A stretch of 59,202 bases of DNA, taken from the NCBI RefSeq assembly GCF_008016795.1, contig NZ_SDIK01000006.1, positions 1 to 59,202 on the forward strand. The letters are read 5' to 3'. Of the stretch, positions 17,714-28,570 are shown piece after piece. The position numbers and the translations under genes were made by a program. How positions within the stretch are numbered: position 1 is the stretch's first letter; each line of letters opens with the position of its first letter. The notes under the pieces were generated by a model. That model was not told where the DNA came from and did not search any database. It saw only the letters and a list, made by a program, of their open reading frames with translations. The stretch is from Prevotella brunnea (GTDB lineage Bacteria > Bacteroidota > Bacteroidia > Bacteroidales > Bacteroidaceae).

Positions 17714-20700
17714 ATGAAACTCAGGCTATACATATTGTTACTTCTCATCCCTGTGGCAGGCATCAGTCTGCTGGCATGGGAACGAAACGTCACGGGTGGG
17801 CTGCCATTCGCGCGAAAGTGGGTTGCCGCCACTGCTCCGCCAGACACGACACGAAAGGACACGATAACTTTACGACAAGTGGAGATTGAGGATGAGGAAA
17901 TACCCGATTCACTCTTGCATCCGCGTTGGAAGGTGCAACGCACCGTACCCATTACCTACGGCGACCTTGAGCAAGGCTCCTACGACCTCGCGCGTCCGGA
18001 GAACATCCGACAGACGGTGGAGTACAACGATTCGCTCAACAGATATGTCATTGGTAATAAGATTGGGAACACCTACATCACCGCCCCTGTCATGATGACT
18101 CCTGAGGAGTACATGGCATGGAGCGAAAAACGAAGTTTTGCGGATTATTATCGGTCCAAGAACAAAGAAATACTGGAAAATAAAGGAAAGGAAAAGTTCG
18201 ATTTTACCGATATGCACTTCTCGCTCGGACCGGCAGAGAAAATCTTTGGTCCCGGAGGTGTACGCATCAAGACACAAGGAACGGCAGAAATGAAGTTCGG
18301 TGCCACTCTGAAAAACATTGATAACCCCGCCCTACCCATCAGAAATCGAAAGACAACCACCATGAATTTCGATGAGAAAATAAACCTGAACGTCAATGGG
18401 AAAGTGGGCGACAAGGTGAACATGAACCTGAATTACAACACCGATGCAACGTTCGACTTCGACTCGCAAAACTTCAAGCTGCGCTATGAAGGTAAGGAAG
18501 ATGAAATTATCAAACTCGTTGAAGGCGGAAACATCTCGTTCCCATCGAACAACTCGCTGGTACAAGGAGCGTCTTCGCTCTTCGGTATTCGAACGGATTT
18601 GCAGTTTGGAAAGCTAAAATTGCAGACCGTACTGTCGCAAAAGAAGTCTTCCAACAAGAGTGTCAGCTCGAAAGGAGGCAAACAGCTCACGCCCTTTGAG
18701 TTCTCGGCAGCCGATTACGAAGAAAATCGCCACTTCTTTCTCTCTCATTCGTTCCGAAATAGGTACGACGCCGCCATGAAGACACTACCCAACCTTACGA
18801 CAGGCATCACCATTAACCGTGTGGAAATATGGGTTACGAATAAGACCGGAACCACAAACAACACGCGCAATATCGTGGCATTGAGCGATTTGGGAGAAAA
18901 TCTGAACGTGGGTCGTCCCGACCTTTGGGGCAGTGGCTCGGGTGCTGTTCCATCAAATGCCGCCAATGGGGAATACGCCGCTATCGCGCAAAACCATCCG
19001 GAGGCACGCGACATCGACCAATCTGCCACCGTGTTGGAAGGAATAGGGCTTGTCGGGGGGAACGATTATGAGAAGTTGTCCAACGCGCGGTTGCTGAACA
19101 GCTCCGAATATACAGTGAACAATGCACTCGGATATGTGTCGTTGCGATCCGGATTGCAAACCGACCAAGTACTGGCGGTGGCGTATGAATACACCTATGG
19201 TGGCGTAACCTATCAGGTGGGAGAGTTTGCGAGCGACCGAACAAACGTCTCGGAAGCTCTGTTCGTAAAATCTCTGAAGAATACGAGTAACAATCCGCGA
19301 CAGGCAAACTGGGACTTGATGATGAAAAACGTGTATTATCTCGCTTCTAACATTGAACGCGACAAGTTCAGACTGGACGTAAAGTTTCAGAGCGACACAG
19401 CGGGTGTTTACCTTTCTTACATCCCCGAACCACAAGTGAAAGACCGCACGCTGATAAAAGTGTTGGGAGCCGACCGCTTGGACAATAACAACAACGCGCA
19501 TCCCAATGGCTATTTCGATTTTGTGGAAGGCTATACGGTAACGAACGGACGCGTGTTTTTCCCCGCTGTGGAACCATTTGGTAATTATTTATATAAGTAC
19601 CTGACAGCAAACGGTGTGGCGGAAACAACCGCGAAGAAGTACGCTTTCACTGAATTATACGACTCGACAAAAACCATTGCCAAACAGATAGCCGAGAAAG
19701 ACAAGTTTCTGCTGATTGGACAGTTTCGCGGAACGAGTGCCAACGTAATCTCGCTGGGGGCGTATAATGTGCCACAAGGCTCCGTTACGGTAACGGCAGG
19801 TGGCGTAACCCTCACGGAGGGGTCGGATTACAGTGTGGATTACAGTGCCGGAGAAGTTACAATCCTCAACCAAAGCATCATAGACGCAGGTACGGCGGTG
19901 AACGTCTCGTTGGAAAGTCAGAGCGATTACGGTCAGGAACGCAAAACCATGTTTGGTTTGAATTGGGAATATGATTTCTCAAAGAACTTCATCATTGGCG
20001 GAACTTTTATGCACCTGTCGGAACAAGCCTTGACAACGAAGGTGAACATGGGGGCAGAACCTCTGAACAACACTATCTGGGGACTGAACATGAGTTGGAA
20101 AAAGGAAAGCCAATGGCTCACCAATATATTGGACAAAATTCCCTTCCTGCACCTTACACAGCCCTCACACATCTCTTTCTCGGCAGAGTTCGCACAGCTT
20201 ATCGCCGGACAAAGCAAGGGAACGCAGGATAACGCGTCCTACCTGGATGACTTCGAGAATACCAAGAATACCATCGACGTGAGCCAACCCACCAACTGGA
20301 GCATCTCAAGCGTGCCCTCCGACTTCTCGGAATCGTCCGATAAGACAACGCTTCGCAGTGGTTACAACCGCAGTTTGCTGGCATGGTACAACATCGATCC
20401 GCTCTTTACACGACGCAGCAGCTCGCTCACACCGGGACATATCAAGAGCGACTTGGAACAACTCTCCAATCATTACGTCAGGGAGGTCTATGTTCACGAA
20501 CTGTTCCCTAATCGCGACCAAAGCAGTTACAACGGTTCCACATCCACATTACCCATCCTTAATTTGGCTTTTTATCCGACGGAGCGAGGTCCTTACAACT
20601 TCAATCCCACACTGGACTTGAACGGTCGATTACCCAATCCCAAGCAAAAATGGGGCGGAATGATGCGAAAACTTGATAACAACGACTTCGAGGCTGCCAA

Positions 20701-23700
20701 TATCGAATACATTGAATTTTGGATGCTCGACCCCTTCATCTATACCAATAAACAAGCGGACGCCAAAAACTATGGTGGCGACTTCTATATCAACCTTGGT
20801 GAGGTGTCGGAAGATGTGTTGCGCGATGGCAAGAAGTTCTACGAGAGCGGTATGCCGGTGGATGGAAGCAAGGCTTGGACAACCACACAGTGGGGAAAAA
20901 TTCCCACACAGGCTACCGTAACCTACGCTTTCGCCACCACAGCAGGCAGTCGCGCCTTGCAGGACGTGGGCTTGAACGGATTGAACGATGAGGAAGAACA
21001 ACGATTCGAGTCGTATCAAGACTTCCTGACCTATGCTCGGGCAAATACAAATCAGGCGGTTTTCGACTCTATTTGGGCGGATCCGGCAAACGATAACTAT
21101 CATTATTATCGTGGGTCGGACTGGGATAGAATGCAGGCTTCCATCCTTCAGCGTTACAAAAGGATAAACAATCCGCAGGGAAACTCACCCGACAACGACA
21201 ACCGAAATGAGCGTTACGACACCTCCTACAAGACAACGCCTGACGTGGAAGACATTAATCAGGATTACACACTGAACGAATATGAGAAATATTATCAGTA
21301 CAAGGTAAGCATTCGACCGGAAGATATGGAGGTGGGACGAAACTATATCGTCGATAAGCGGACGGCTTCTGTGAAATTACGGAACGGAAAGACGGAAGAT
21401 GCCACATGGTATCAATTCCGAATACCGGTGAGAGAGTATCAAAAGCGCGTGGGATCGATTGGCGATTTTACCAGCATCCGCTTCATGCGCTTATTTCTTA
21501 CCGATTTTGAGAAACCCATCGTGTTACGCTTTGCCACTTTTGACCTTGTCAGAGGAGAGTGGCGACAGTATTTGCAGACACTCACCAACTCCGCTTCCAC
21601 ATCGGGCAGCATGGAAGTCAGCGCAGTGAGCATAGAAGAGAATAACGACAAGACACCGGTAAATTACGTCCTGCCACCCGGAATCAATCGCGAGCAAGAC
21701 CCCACACAGCCTCAACTCGTGCAAAGCAATGAGCAGGCGTTGGCGATGATGGTGCACCGGCTCGGCAACAAGGAGTCGAAAGCGGTCTATAAGAACACCA
21801 CACTTGACATTCGGCAGTACAAACGCTTACAGATGTTCGTTCATGCCAACGCGTTAGAACAAAACACGACCAATCTTTCTGACAACCAATTGGCGGTTTT
21901 CATACGTTTGGGGTCGGATTATAAGAACAACTATTACGAATATGAAATCCCATTGAAGCTGACTCCTCCCGGTCGCTATGACACTTATTCAAGGCAGGGG
22001 TGCGAAGCGGTATGGCCCGCAGAGAATATGCTCGACATTCCCGTCTCGCTCTTTACCACCGTGAAACGTCTGCGCAACGAAGGACGCGGAAATGGTACGG
22101 CAAGCTACAACCGGGAATTCTCTATCTACGATGAAAACCGTCCCGGCAATCGCGTCAGCGTGATGGGCAATCCGACGTTGGGCGAGATAAAGACGATGAT
22201 CATTGGTGTGCGCAACTTGTCGGGAGTCGAAAAGAGTGGGGAAGTGTGGCTCAACGAGATGCGTTTACTCGAATTTAACAACGAAGGTGGTTGGGCGGCA
22301 AAAGGTCAAATGAACGTTCAACTTTCCGATTTTGGTACGATAGATGTGAATGCCACTCACAGTACAGAAGGCTTTGGCGGATTGGAACAAGGCGTGAACG
22401 AGCGACAACAAGAGACCAATACCGACGTTTCGGTTACCGCCAATCTGGAATTGGGTAAGTTCTTCCCCGACAAGGCAAAGGTTTCCGCACCGCTTTATTA
22501 CAGCGTAACCAAGAATGAGAGCCGTCCCAAATACAATCCGCTCGACACAGATATGGAATTGAGCGATGCTCTCGATGGTGCCGCAACCCGACAGGAGCGC
22601 GACTCCATAGAATCGATTGCCGTAACGAAGCGCACCACCACCAATTTCTCTTTATCGAATGTCCGCGTGGGCATACAAACCAAGCGACACCCGATGCCTT
22701 ACGATCCTGCCAACTTCTCCTTTTCGTACAGTCATTCCCATTCTCACACTTCCGGCGAGACTACCGTTTACGAGAATGAGGACAACTGGCGCGGAGCGAT
22801 GAATTACAGTTGGACACCTGTGTATAAGCCGTGGACACCTTTCAAGAAAGCCATTAAAAGCCAATCAAAATATTTCGACTTGTTCAAACGGTTTGAACTG
22901 AACTGGTTGCCACAAAATGTAGCGTTCAACACCGAGATAACCAGAAGTTATTACGAGTTGCAGGAGCGCGACATGGAAGCAACCGAGAACAACATGTTGC
23001 CCCTCACATTTAACGAGCAGTTCCTGTGGAACCGCGATTTTTCCATTCGATGGGATTTCACTCGCAATCTCCACGTGAACTTCCAGAGCGCGACCCATGC
23101 AGAGATAGAAGAGCCATACACACCTATTAATAAAGACCTCTATGCCGACAGTTATGCAGCGTGGAAGGATTCGGTATGGACGAGCATCAAAAACTTTGGG
23201 ACGCCGCTCGATTACCAGCAGAATTTCACGCTTTCTTATCAGCTGCCGCTGAATCTCGTCCCAATATTCGACTGGATCAACTCTGACGCTAATTACACGG
23301 CAGCATACACTTGGGTGCGCGGAACTGATTTGGAGGATGGAACGTCTTTGGGAAATACGATTACCACCAACCGAATGCTCAATATCAACGGAACCTTGAA
23401 TTTCGAGCGACTCTACAATCACGTCCCATTCCTGAAAAAGACAAACGAGCGGTTCAGGAAGTCGCCCAAATCGAAAATCGACCAAAGGAGAAGGCTGAAC
23501 GAGCGAACTGTAGTCGATGATAAAAACTTGAAACTCGACAAGCAGAACAAAAACTACAAGAAGTCGTTGCCGAAGAATGCCAAGAGCTTTGAGCAGGAAG
23601 TTACCTTGCCTGCCGATAGTGCCATCGTGGTTTCGCACGCGAAGAAAACCAAGCGCATAAGGGTTTCATTCAAGGATGCCGACGGACACGCCATGAAACT

Positions 23701-25288
23701 GAAGTGGAAGAAGATGGATGAGAACCGTGTGAAACTCTACAATAAGACCGATTCCACGCTCAGACTGAAACTTACCGTTACTCCCAAAACACCTCTCGAT
23801 AATCAAGGATGGTACAAAACCGCTCAGTGTGTTGCCCGAGCCTTGATGATGGTACGCACGGCGAGCATCTCTTATCGCAACCAATATTCCATGTCGTTGC
23901 CCGGATTCATGCCTACCATTGGCGATGCGTTTGGTCAGACGCGCGGACAGGGTGCATTATCGCCGGGACTTGACTTCGCGTTCGGATTGGTAGGCGATAG
24001 TTATATCGACAAGGCGCGAGAGAACAATTGGCTCTTGATGGCAGACAGCGTGGCTACCCCTGCCACTACCAACAAAACGGAAGACCTGCAACTGCGCATG
24101 ACGCTCGAACCTCTACGCGATTTAAAGATAGACCTTAACGCCAGTCGCACGGAAACGGTATCGAAGAGCATTCAGTACATGTACGTAGGCAATCCCACCA
24201 CACAAAGTGGTACGCTCACAATGACAACCATCTCGTTAGGAACCGCATTCGAACGTCAGGGAGATGCTAACAATGGGTATCGCAGTGCTGCGTTCGAGAA
24301 ATTCGCGAAGTCGCTCGATGTCTATCGCGACCGCGTGGAGGAAAGCTATCAAGGGGCACATTATCCGGCTTCGTTCGGAGGAGGAACGTTCAACCCCGCT
24401 GTGGGAGCCGTGAATAAGTACAGTGCCGATGTCATGATTCCCGCTTTTCTGAATGCCTACACGAGCATGTCGGGGAACGGACTGAACCTGTTTCCCGGCT
24501 TGCGGAGTCTGCTGCCCAACTGGACTCTGCGTTATAGTGGTTTGTCGCGCTTGGCTGTCTTCAAGGATATCTTCAAGAGTGTTAATATCAATCATGCTTA
24601 CAAAAGTATCTTTGCCATAGGGTCGTACCAAAGTTACAGCACGTGGCAGGAATACATGAACGGACTCGGCTTTATCGCTGACGCAGGTTCAGGTGCGCCC
24701 TTGCCAAGCTCAATGTACAATATCTCTCAAGTGAGCATCAATGAGGCGTTTTCACCTTTATTGGGCATTGATGTAACGATGCAAAACAACCTCACGGCAC
24801 GATTGGAATACAGGCAGACGCGTGTCGTATCCCTTTCCATGACCAGTGTGCAGATAACCGAGGCAACCTCAAAGGACTGGGTGCTCGGATTGGGCTACCG
24901 TGTAAACAACGTCAATCTCTTCGGAGGACGCAACCCTCGTTTGGTGAAAAACCTCAAACAAAAGGGAGCGAACAACAACCAGCGGCAGAACAATTCCAAC
25001 AATGCTCGCAACAGTGGCGGAATAAACCATGACCTGAATCTTCGTCTTAACATGAGCTATCGGCGACAAGCTGCCATCACGCGCGACATTGCTACCTTAA
25101 CCTCGTCGGCTTCGAGTGGCAATACCGCGTTCAAATTCTCCTTCACGGGCGATTACACCTTGAGCCGATTGATTACAGCCAGTCTGTATTACGATTTGCA
25201 AATCAACACGCCGCTACTTTCATCAGGCAGTTATCCCACCACCACACACGATTTCGGACTCAGTCTGAAGATGAGTCTGACCCGATAA
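17714..25288 (+). CDS. sprA: SprA/Sov, type IX secretion outer-membrane translocon
   Basis: SprA (Sov in Porphyromonas) is the giant barrel through which type IX secretion cargo crosses the outer membrane. The 2524-residue length, single N-terminal signal segment (about 3-22), and the N-terminal 'YDLARPENI' and 'FGPGGVRIKTQGTAE' stretches fit the family, as does the very high content of alternating amphipathic strands. A highly charged Lys/Arg-rich insert lies near residues 1910-2010, and an Asn-rich stretch near 2415-2435. No frameshift is seen. Likely cargo in this window are the 14560, LRR and C10 protease products. Confidence 0.93.
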   Translation: MKLRLYILLLLIPVAGISLLAWERNVTGGLPFARKWVAATAPPDTTRKDTITLRQVEIEDEEIPDSLLHPRWKVQRTVPITYGDLEQGSYDLARPENIRQTVEYNDSLNRYVIGNKIGNTYITAPVMMTPEEYMAWSEKRSFADYYRSKNKEILENKGKEKFDFTDMHFSLGPAEKIFGPGGVRIKTQGTAEMKFGATLKNIDNPALPIRNRKTTTMNFDEKINLNVNGKVGDKVNMNLNYNTDATFDFDSQNFKLRYEGKEDEIIKLVEGGNISFPSNNSLVQGASSLFGIRTDLQFGKLKLQTVLSQKKSSNKSVSSKGGKQLTPFEFSAADYEENRHFFLSHSFRNRYDAAMKTLPNLTTGITINRVEIWVTNKTGTTNNTRNIVALSDLGENLNVGRPDLWGSGSGAVPSNAANGEYAAIAQNHPEARDIDQSATVLEGIGLVGGNDYEKLSNARLLNSSEYTVNNALGYVSLRSGLQTDQVLAVAYEYTYGGVTYQVGEFASDRTNVSEALFVKSLKNTSNNPRQANWDLMMKNVYYLASNIERDKFRLDVKFQSDTAGVYLSYIPEPQVKDRTLIKVLGADRLDNNNNAHPNGYFDFVEGYTVTNGRVFFPAVEPFGNYLYKYLTANGVAETTAKKYAFTELYDSTKTIAKQIAEKDKFLLIGQFRGTSANVISLGAYNVPQGSVTVTAGGVTLTEGSDYSVDYSAGEVTILNQSIIDAGTAVNVSLESQSDYGQERKTMFGLNWEYDFSKNFIIGGTFMHLSEQALTTKVNMGAEPLNNTIWGLNMSWKKESQWLTNILDKIPFLHLTQPSHISFSAEFAQLIAGQSKGTQDNASYLDDFENTKNTIDVSQPTNWSISSVPSDFSESSDKTTLRSGYNRSLLAWYNIDPLFTRRSSSLTPGHIKSDLEQLSNHYVREVYVHELFPNRDQSSYNGSTSTLPILNLAFYPTERGPYNFNPTLDLNGRLPNPKQKWGGMMRKLDNNDFEAANIEYIEFWMLDPFIYTNKQADAKNYGGDFYINLGEVSEDVLRDGKKFYESGMPVDGSKAWTTTQWGKIPTQATVTYAFATTAGSRALQDVGLNGLNDEEEQRFESYQDFLTYARANTNQAVFDSIWADPANDNYHYYRGSDWDRMQASILQRYKRINNPQGNSPDNDNRNERYDTSYKTTPDVEDINQDYTLNEYEKYYQYKVSIRPEDMEVGRNYIVDKRTASVKLRNGKTEDATWYQFRIPVREYQKRVGSIGDFTSIRFMRLFLTDFEKPIVLRFATFDLVRGEWRQYLQTLTNSASTSGSMEVSAVSIEENNDKTPVNYVLPPGINREQDPTQPQLVQSNEQALAMMVHRLGNKESKAVYKNTTLDIRQYKRLQMFVHANALEQNTTNLSDNQLAVFIRLGSDYKNNYYEYEIPLKLTPPGRYDTYSRQGCEAVWPAENMLDIPVSLFTTVKRLRNEGRGNGTASYNREFSIYDENRPGNRVSVMGNPTLGEIKTMIIGVRNLSGVEKSGEVWLNEMRLLEFNNEGGWAAKGQMNVQLSDFGTIDVNATHSTEGFGGLEQGVNERQQETNTDVSVTANLELGKFFPDKAKVSAPLYYSVTKNESRPKYNPLDTDMELSDALDGAATRQERDSIESIAVTKRTTTNFSLSNVRVGIQTKRHPMPYDPANFSFSYSHSHSHTSGETTVYENEDNWRGAMNYSWTPVYKPWTPFKKAIKSQSKYFDLFKRFELNWLPQNVAFNTEITRSYYELQERDMEATENNMLPLTFNEQFLWNRDFSIRWDFTRNLHVNFQSATHAEIEEPYTPINKDLYADSYAAWKDSVWTSIKNFGTPLDYQQNFTLSYQLPLNLVPIFDWINSDANYTAAYTWVRGTDLEDGTSLGNTITTNRMLNINGTLNFERLYNHVPFLKKTNERFRKSPKSKIDQRRRLNERTVVDDKNLKLDKQNKNYKKSLPKNAKSFEQEVTLPADSAIVVSHAKKTKRIRVSFKDADGHAMKLKWKKMDENRVKLYNKTDSTLRLKLTVTPKTPLDNQGWYKTAQCVARALMMVRTASISYRNQYSMSLPGFMPTIGDAFGQTRGQGALSPGLDFAFGLVGDSYIDKARENNWLLMADSVATPATTNKTEDLQLRMTLEPLRDLKIDLNASRTETVSKSIQYMYVGNPTTQSGTLTMTTISLGTAFERQGDANNGYRSAAFEKFAKSLDVYRDRVEESYQGAHYPASFGGGTFNPAVGAVNKYSADVMIPAFLNAYTSMSGNGLNLFPGLRSLLPNWTLRYSGLSRLAVFKDIFKSVNINHAYKSIFAIGSYQSYSTWQEYMNGLGFIADAGSGAPLPSSMYNISQVSINEAFSPLLGIDVTMQNNLTARLEYRQTRVVSLSMTSVQITEATSKDWVLGLGYRVNNVNLFGGRNPRLVKNLKQKGANNNQRQNNSNNARNSGGINHDLNLRLNMSYRRQAAITRDIATLTSSASSGNTAFKFSFTGDYTLSRLITASLYYDLQINTPLLSSGSYPTTTHDFGLSLKMSLTR

Positions 25289-25321
25289 AACAAGCCATGA
25301 AGCATGGCAATTTCAACGATG

Positions 25322-25440
25322 AATTTCCAAACAGTGAGCTTTCGCCTCGCAAAAGCTAAGGTTTTGCATTGCAAAAGGTAAGCTTTTGACTGCCAAAAGC
25401 TTACCTTTTGAAATGGAAGTTGTAAGGTGTTGAATTTCAA
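25322..25440 (-). repeat. 22-bp repeat array D with variant palindromic box
   Basis: On the minus strand: box TTGAAATTCAA (forward 25430-25440), spacer 25410-25429 (20 bp), then four 22-bp units over 25322-25409. The box differs from TTGATAATCAA only in its centre and keeps the palindrome. It lies between sprA and the PH-like gene. Confidence 0.88.
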
Positions 25441-25592
25441 ACGATTGCAGACTTCGTTTTTTTAAGTCCGTTTCTCAGTGCTTTTCGGCTGCCCGGAAGC
25501 CGGAGCTCTCTTTCAAAACACGAAGAGAAAATGCATTGGACATTCGGAGACCATAAATTGCCAATGAGCACTTTTCTGTCTGATTTTTTTTG

Positions 25593-25600
25593 TACTTTTG
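25593..25600 (+). promoter_or_regulatory. -7 box (TACTTTTG) of the PH-like/dacB/mscS group
   Basis: TACTTTTG fits the -7 consensus, 24 bp before the ATG at 25625; the -33 element is weak. It overlaps a TTG that would start a longer frame at 25598, so the ATG is preferred. Confidence 0.55.
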
Positions 25601-25624
25601 CAAGATGAACTTAGTTTCCGGAAT

Positions 25625-26014
25625 ATGAACAGAACCTTTGAACATCGCATAATGTTGCAAGAATGGTTGGCAATCGTGCTTTTTGCCGGTGCTTCCTTGT
25701 ACTGCCTTCTCCATCGGGAGAGCTTTCTGCTTGTGGGCATGGGCATCTGCTTTGGTATAGCCACGTTTGTGTCCATCTTCAGAGTGATAGGCACTGCCTA
25801 TACCATTACAACCGATGGGAAACTGATTATAGACCACGGCAGATTTCACCGTAAGAAGACCATTCCGCTGGATAGGATAGAACGATTGGAAGAACTGCCG
25901 TTAGCCTTTTCCTTGGGGAGTTACGTACTCTTGCATCTGAAGAGTGGGAAGGTTATCAGTCTGCAACCGTACAACCGAGAAGGGTTTATCGCTGAAATAG
26001 AGAAACGAATATGA
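25625..26014 (+). CDS. Two-helix membrane protein with PH-like domain
   Basis: The 129-residue protein has two hydrophobic segments (about residues 12-27 and 34-52) and then a ~70-residue beta-rich domain starting 'YTITTDGKLIIDHGRF' with 'KTIPLDRIERLEE', the pattern of bacterial PH-like domains that follow a membrane hairpin. Function unknown. Its stop overlaps the dacB start as ATGA (26011-26014), so the two are probably translated together and it may act in the envelope near PBP4. Confidence 0.7.
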   Translation: MNRTFEHRIMLQEWLAIVLFAGASLYCLLHRESFLLVGMGICFGIATFVSIFRVIGTAYTITTDGKLIIDHGRFHRKKTIPLDRIERLEELPLAFSLGSYVLLHLKSGKVISLQPYNREGFIAEIEKRI

Positions 26015-27327
26015 AATTAAGATACATATATCTATTCTTGATGAGCATGCCGGCAGTGTTGCCTGTTACAGCTCAAGTGCGTTTGGATAGTGCCGAGGTG
26101 GCTCGCTCGATGAAAGGCGAAGAACCCAAAGCCTTAATCGTCGCGACCAATGAAGCCGAAGATGAAGCCGAAGAAGATGACGACTCGATAGCAAGTTTTC
26201 AAAACGACAGTGCACTCTCATGGCAGGAGAAGATAAAAGTTCGCTTGGACGGCATCTTACAAGGCGACCTGATGGAAACAACGCAGGTGGGAGTGCAGGT
26301 GTGGGATCTGACAGCAGACAGTTGTCTTTACGCCTATCGCCAACGCGCGCAGTTGCGACCGGGATCCACCATGAAACTAATAACCGCCATCACTGCTCTT
26401 TGCAGATTGGGGGCAGATTACAGCTTCAGCACGCGAATTTATTATACCGGAACCATCGACGATTCGCTCCATGTGCTCAATGGAGACATCTATTGCGTGG
26501 GAGGAATGGATCCAAAGATAAATAGTAGAGACATAACTGCAATTGCCGAGTCGGTGCGCGATTTGGGCATTACCACCATCAAAGGAAATTTCTATGCCGA
26601 CCTCTCCTTTAAGGATAAAAAAGATTACGGAAGCGGCTGGTGTTGGGACGACAAGAACCCACTGCTGACACCACTGCTTGCCGGCAGGCACGACAATTTC
26701 ATCACGCAACTCAGACATCGGCTTAGAGCAATGGGTATCGGGCACGAAGGAAGTGTGAACGAGCGAACGCTTCCCAAGGATGCGCAACTCATCACGACAC
26801 GCTTCCATTCCATTGAAGAAGTCATGCACCGCATGATGAAAGAAAGCGACAATCTCTACGCCGAAGCCATATTCTATCAAATCGCTGCTGCCGGAGGAGG
26901 TGCGTGGAGCTCTGCCCGGCAGGCACGCGAAGAGACAAACAAGCTGATAAGAAAACTCGGATTAAATCCTTATCATTATCATGTGGCTGATGGTTCCGGG
27001 CTTTCCCTGTATAATTATGTCAGTCCGGAACTCGTAGTACGAATGTTGCGCCATGCCTATAAGAACAGCGATATTTACAACACGCTAATCGGGACGCTGC
27101 CTGTTGCCGGCGTTGATGGCACGCTGCGTAAGCGCATGCGACACACATCGGCGACAGGGAATGTGCGCGCCAAGACCGGTACGTTGAAGGGGGTCAGCTC
27201 ACTGGCAGGCTATCTCACAGCCTCCAATGGGCACAGCCTGTGCTTTGCCATCATTCTCAATGGTGGGATGTATTCCGGTCCGGCACGCCGGTTGCAGAAT
27301 AAAATATGTATAGCTTTAACTCAATAA
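26011..27327 (+). CDS. dacB: D-alanyl-D-alanine carboxypeptidase/endopeptidase (PBP4 type)
   Basis: This class of penicillin-binding protein trims and cuts peptide cross-links of peptidoglycan in the periplasm. The 438-residue protein has a signal peptide (1-21), an acidic linker at 46-59, and the three active-site motifs: SxxK at S119-K122 (STMK), SxN at S279-N281 (SDN) and KTG at 388-390. The large insert between the first two motifs is typical of the S13 family. Translation is coupled to the PH-like gene, and an MscS channel gene follows after 6 bp. Confidence 0.92.
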   Translation: MKLRYIYLFLMSMPAVLPVTAQVRLDSAEVARSMKGEEPKALIVATNEAEDEAEEDDDSIASFQNDSALSWQEKIKVRLDGILQGDLMETTQVGVQVWDLTADSCLYAYRQRAQLRPGSTMKLITAITALCRLGADYSFSTRIYYTGTIDDSLHVLNGDIYCVGGMDPKINSRDITAIAESVRDLGITTIKGNFYADLSFKDKKDYGSGWCWDDKNPLLTPLLAGRHDNFITQLRHRLRAMGIGHEGSVNERTLPKDAQLITTRFHSIEEVMHRMMKESDNLYAEAIFYQIAAAGGGAWSSARQAREETNKLIRKLGLNPYHYHVADGSGLSLYNYVSPELVVRMLRHAYKNSDIYNTLIGTLPVAGVDGTLRKRMRHTSATGNVRAKTGTLKGVSSLAGYLTASNGHSLCFAIILNGGMYSGPARRLQNKICIALTQ

Positions 27328-27333
27328 GTGATT

Positions 27334-28500
27334 ATGGATGATATCAGAATTTTTGTAGAGACAGTCCTAAACGCTCTCGGTTTACAGGGAGCTTCCGTAC
27401 CGGTGGTCAGACATTTGCTGCTGGTAGTTATTGCCGTTTTTCTCACCTTGCTTTCCGGCTGGTTGTGCAGGAAGCTCTTGGTGCCGTTCGCTCTTCGGAT
27501 AACAAAAAAGACGCCTTCGCAATGGGACGATGTCCTCTTCGATGAGAAAGTGCTCCTAACGGCATGCAGCATCGTTCCCGCTGTCGTTCTGTGGGAGCTG
27601 CTACCTATGGTTTTCTACCAATTCCCCATTGTCAGGGAAATGCTCACGCGACTTACGGCCGTCTATATTGTCATCAATTCCACACGCCTCATTGTACAAA
27701 CCGTAAACCGGATCAGCCTCCTTGGTGGAGATAACGGAAGCTCTAAGAAACAATACATCAAGTCGTTTGTCGGTGTGCTACGCATCATTGTCATCTTCAT
27801 TGCCGTCATTATCGTGATAGCCGTATTGATAAACAAAAGTCCGATGTCGCTTTTCGCCGGCTTGGGAGCAACATCTGCCATCTTGATGTTGGTCTTTAAG
27901 GACACCATTGAAGGATTGGTGGCAGGCATTCGACTGACAAGCAACGAGATGGTGAGTGTGGGCGATTGGATAACTGTTCCCGGAACTCCTGTGGATGGCA
28001 ACGTGATTGATATAACACTCACGACGGTAAAGGTGCAACAATTCGACAACACCATTACCACCGTGCCTCCCATTACATTGGTAAACGGAGCGTTTCAGAA
28101 CTGGAAAGGAATGCAGGACAATGGAAATCGACAAGTGAAACGCAAGATTTTCTTTGACGTAAAAAGTGTGAAACTCATCGATGAGGAGCTTCGTCGGAAC
28201 TTGTTGGAGAAGCAACTTGCCAACCCCGAACAATTGAAAGAGAGCACAGTGAACATCGGACTGTTTCGCAGTTACCTTGAAGCCTATTTGAGGAAACGCA
28301 CTGACGTGAATTCAAACATGACTTTAATGGCTCGTCAGCTTGAGGCAACGCAAAGCGGAACACCCATCGAACTGTATTTTTTCATAGGCACCACGGATTG
28401 GGTATCTTACGAAGCCTCTGTTTCCGATATTTTAGAACACATCTATGCCTATGCGCGGGAATTTGGATTGAATGTGTATCAGATGTTTCCGGAACAATAG
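27334..28500 (+). CDS. MscS-type mechanosensitive channel
   Basis: The channel releases solutes from the cytoplasm under membrane tension. I start it at the ATG at 27334 (388 residues); an in-frame GTG lies at 27328. There are several membrane helices in residues 10-190, ending with the pore helix 'FAGLGATSAILMLVFKDTIEGLVAG', given here in the form G-L-G-A-x-SAIL and KD-x-I-EG, then the beta domain 'VSVGDWITVPG' and a C-terminal alpha/beta domain. The four-helix layout before the pore is like the YbdG-type members. It is 6 bp after dacB. Confidence 0.88.
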   Translation: MDDIRIFVETVLNALGLQGASVPVVRHLLLVVIAVFLTLLSGWLCRKLLVPFALRITKKTPSQWDDVLFDEKVLLTACSIVPAVVLWELLPMVFYQFPIVREMLTRLTAVYIVINSTRLIVQTVNRISLLGGDNGSSKKQYIKSFVGVLRIIVIFIAVIIVIAVLINKSPMSLFAGLGATSAILMLVFKDTIEGLVAGIRLTSNEMVSVGDWITVPGTPVDGNVIDITLTTVKVQQFDNTITTVPPITLVNGAFQNWKGMQDNGNRQVKRKIFFDVKSVKLIDEELRRNLLEKQLANPEQLKESTVNIGLFRSYLEAYLRKRTDVNSNMTLMARQLEATQSGTPIELYFFIGTTDWVSYEASVSDILEHIYAYAREFGLNVYQMFPEQ

Positions 28501-28570
28501 AAGCGCAACGAAATGGCTTGAGAGGTGCAGTTGGGGATTAGCTGAAAAAACAGAAAAGGAGGTAATGACA

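Noticed and set aside
28472..28570. Longer start of the NagB-like gene overlapping mscS
   Set aside because: A strong AAGGAGG site fits the ATG at 28571, and the extension has no homology to the family.
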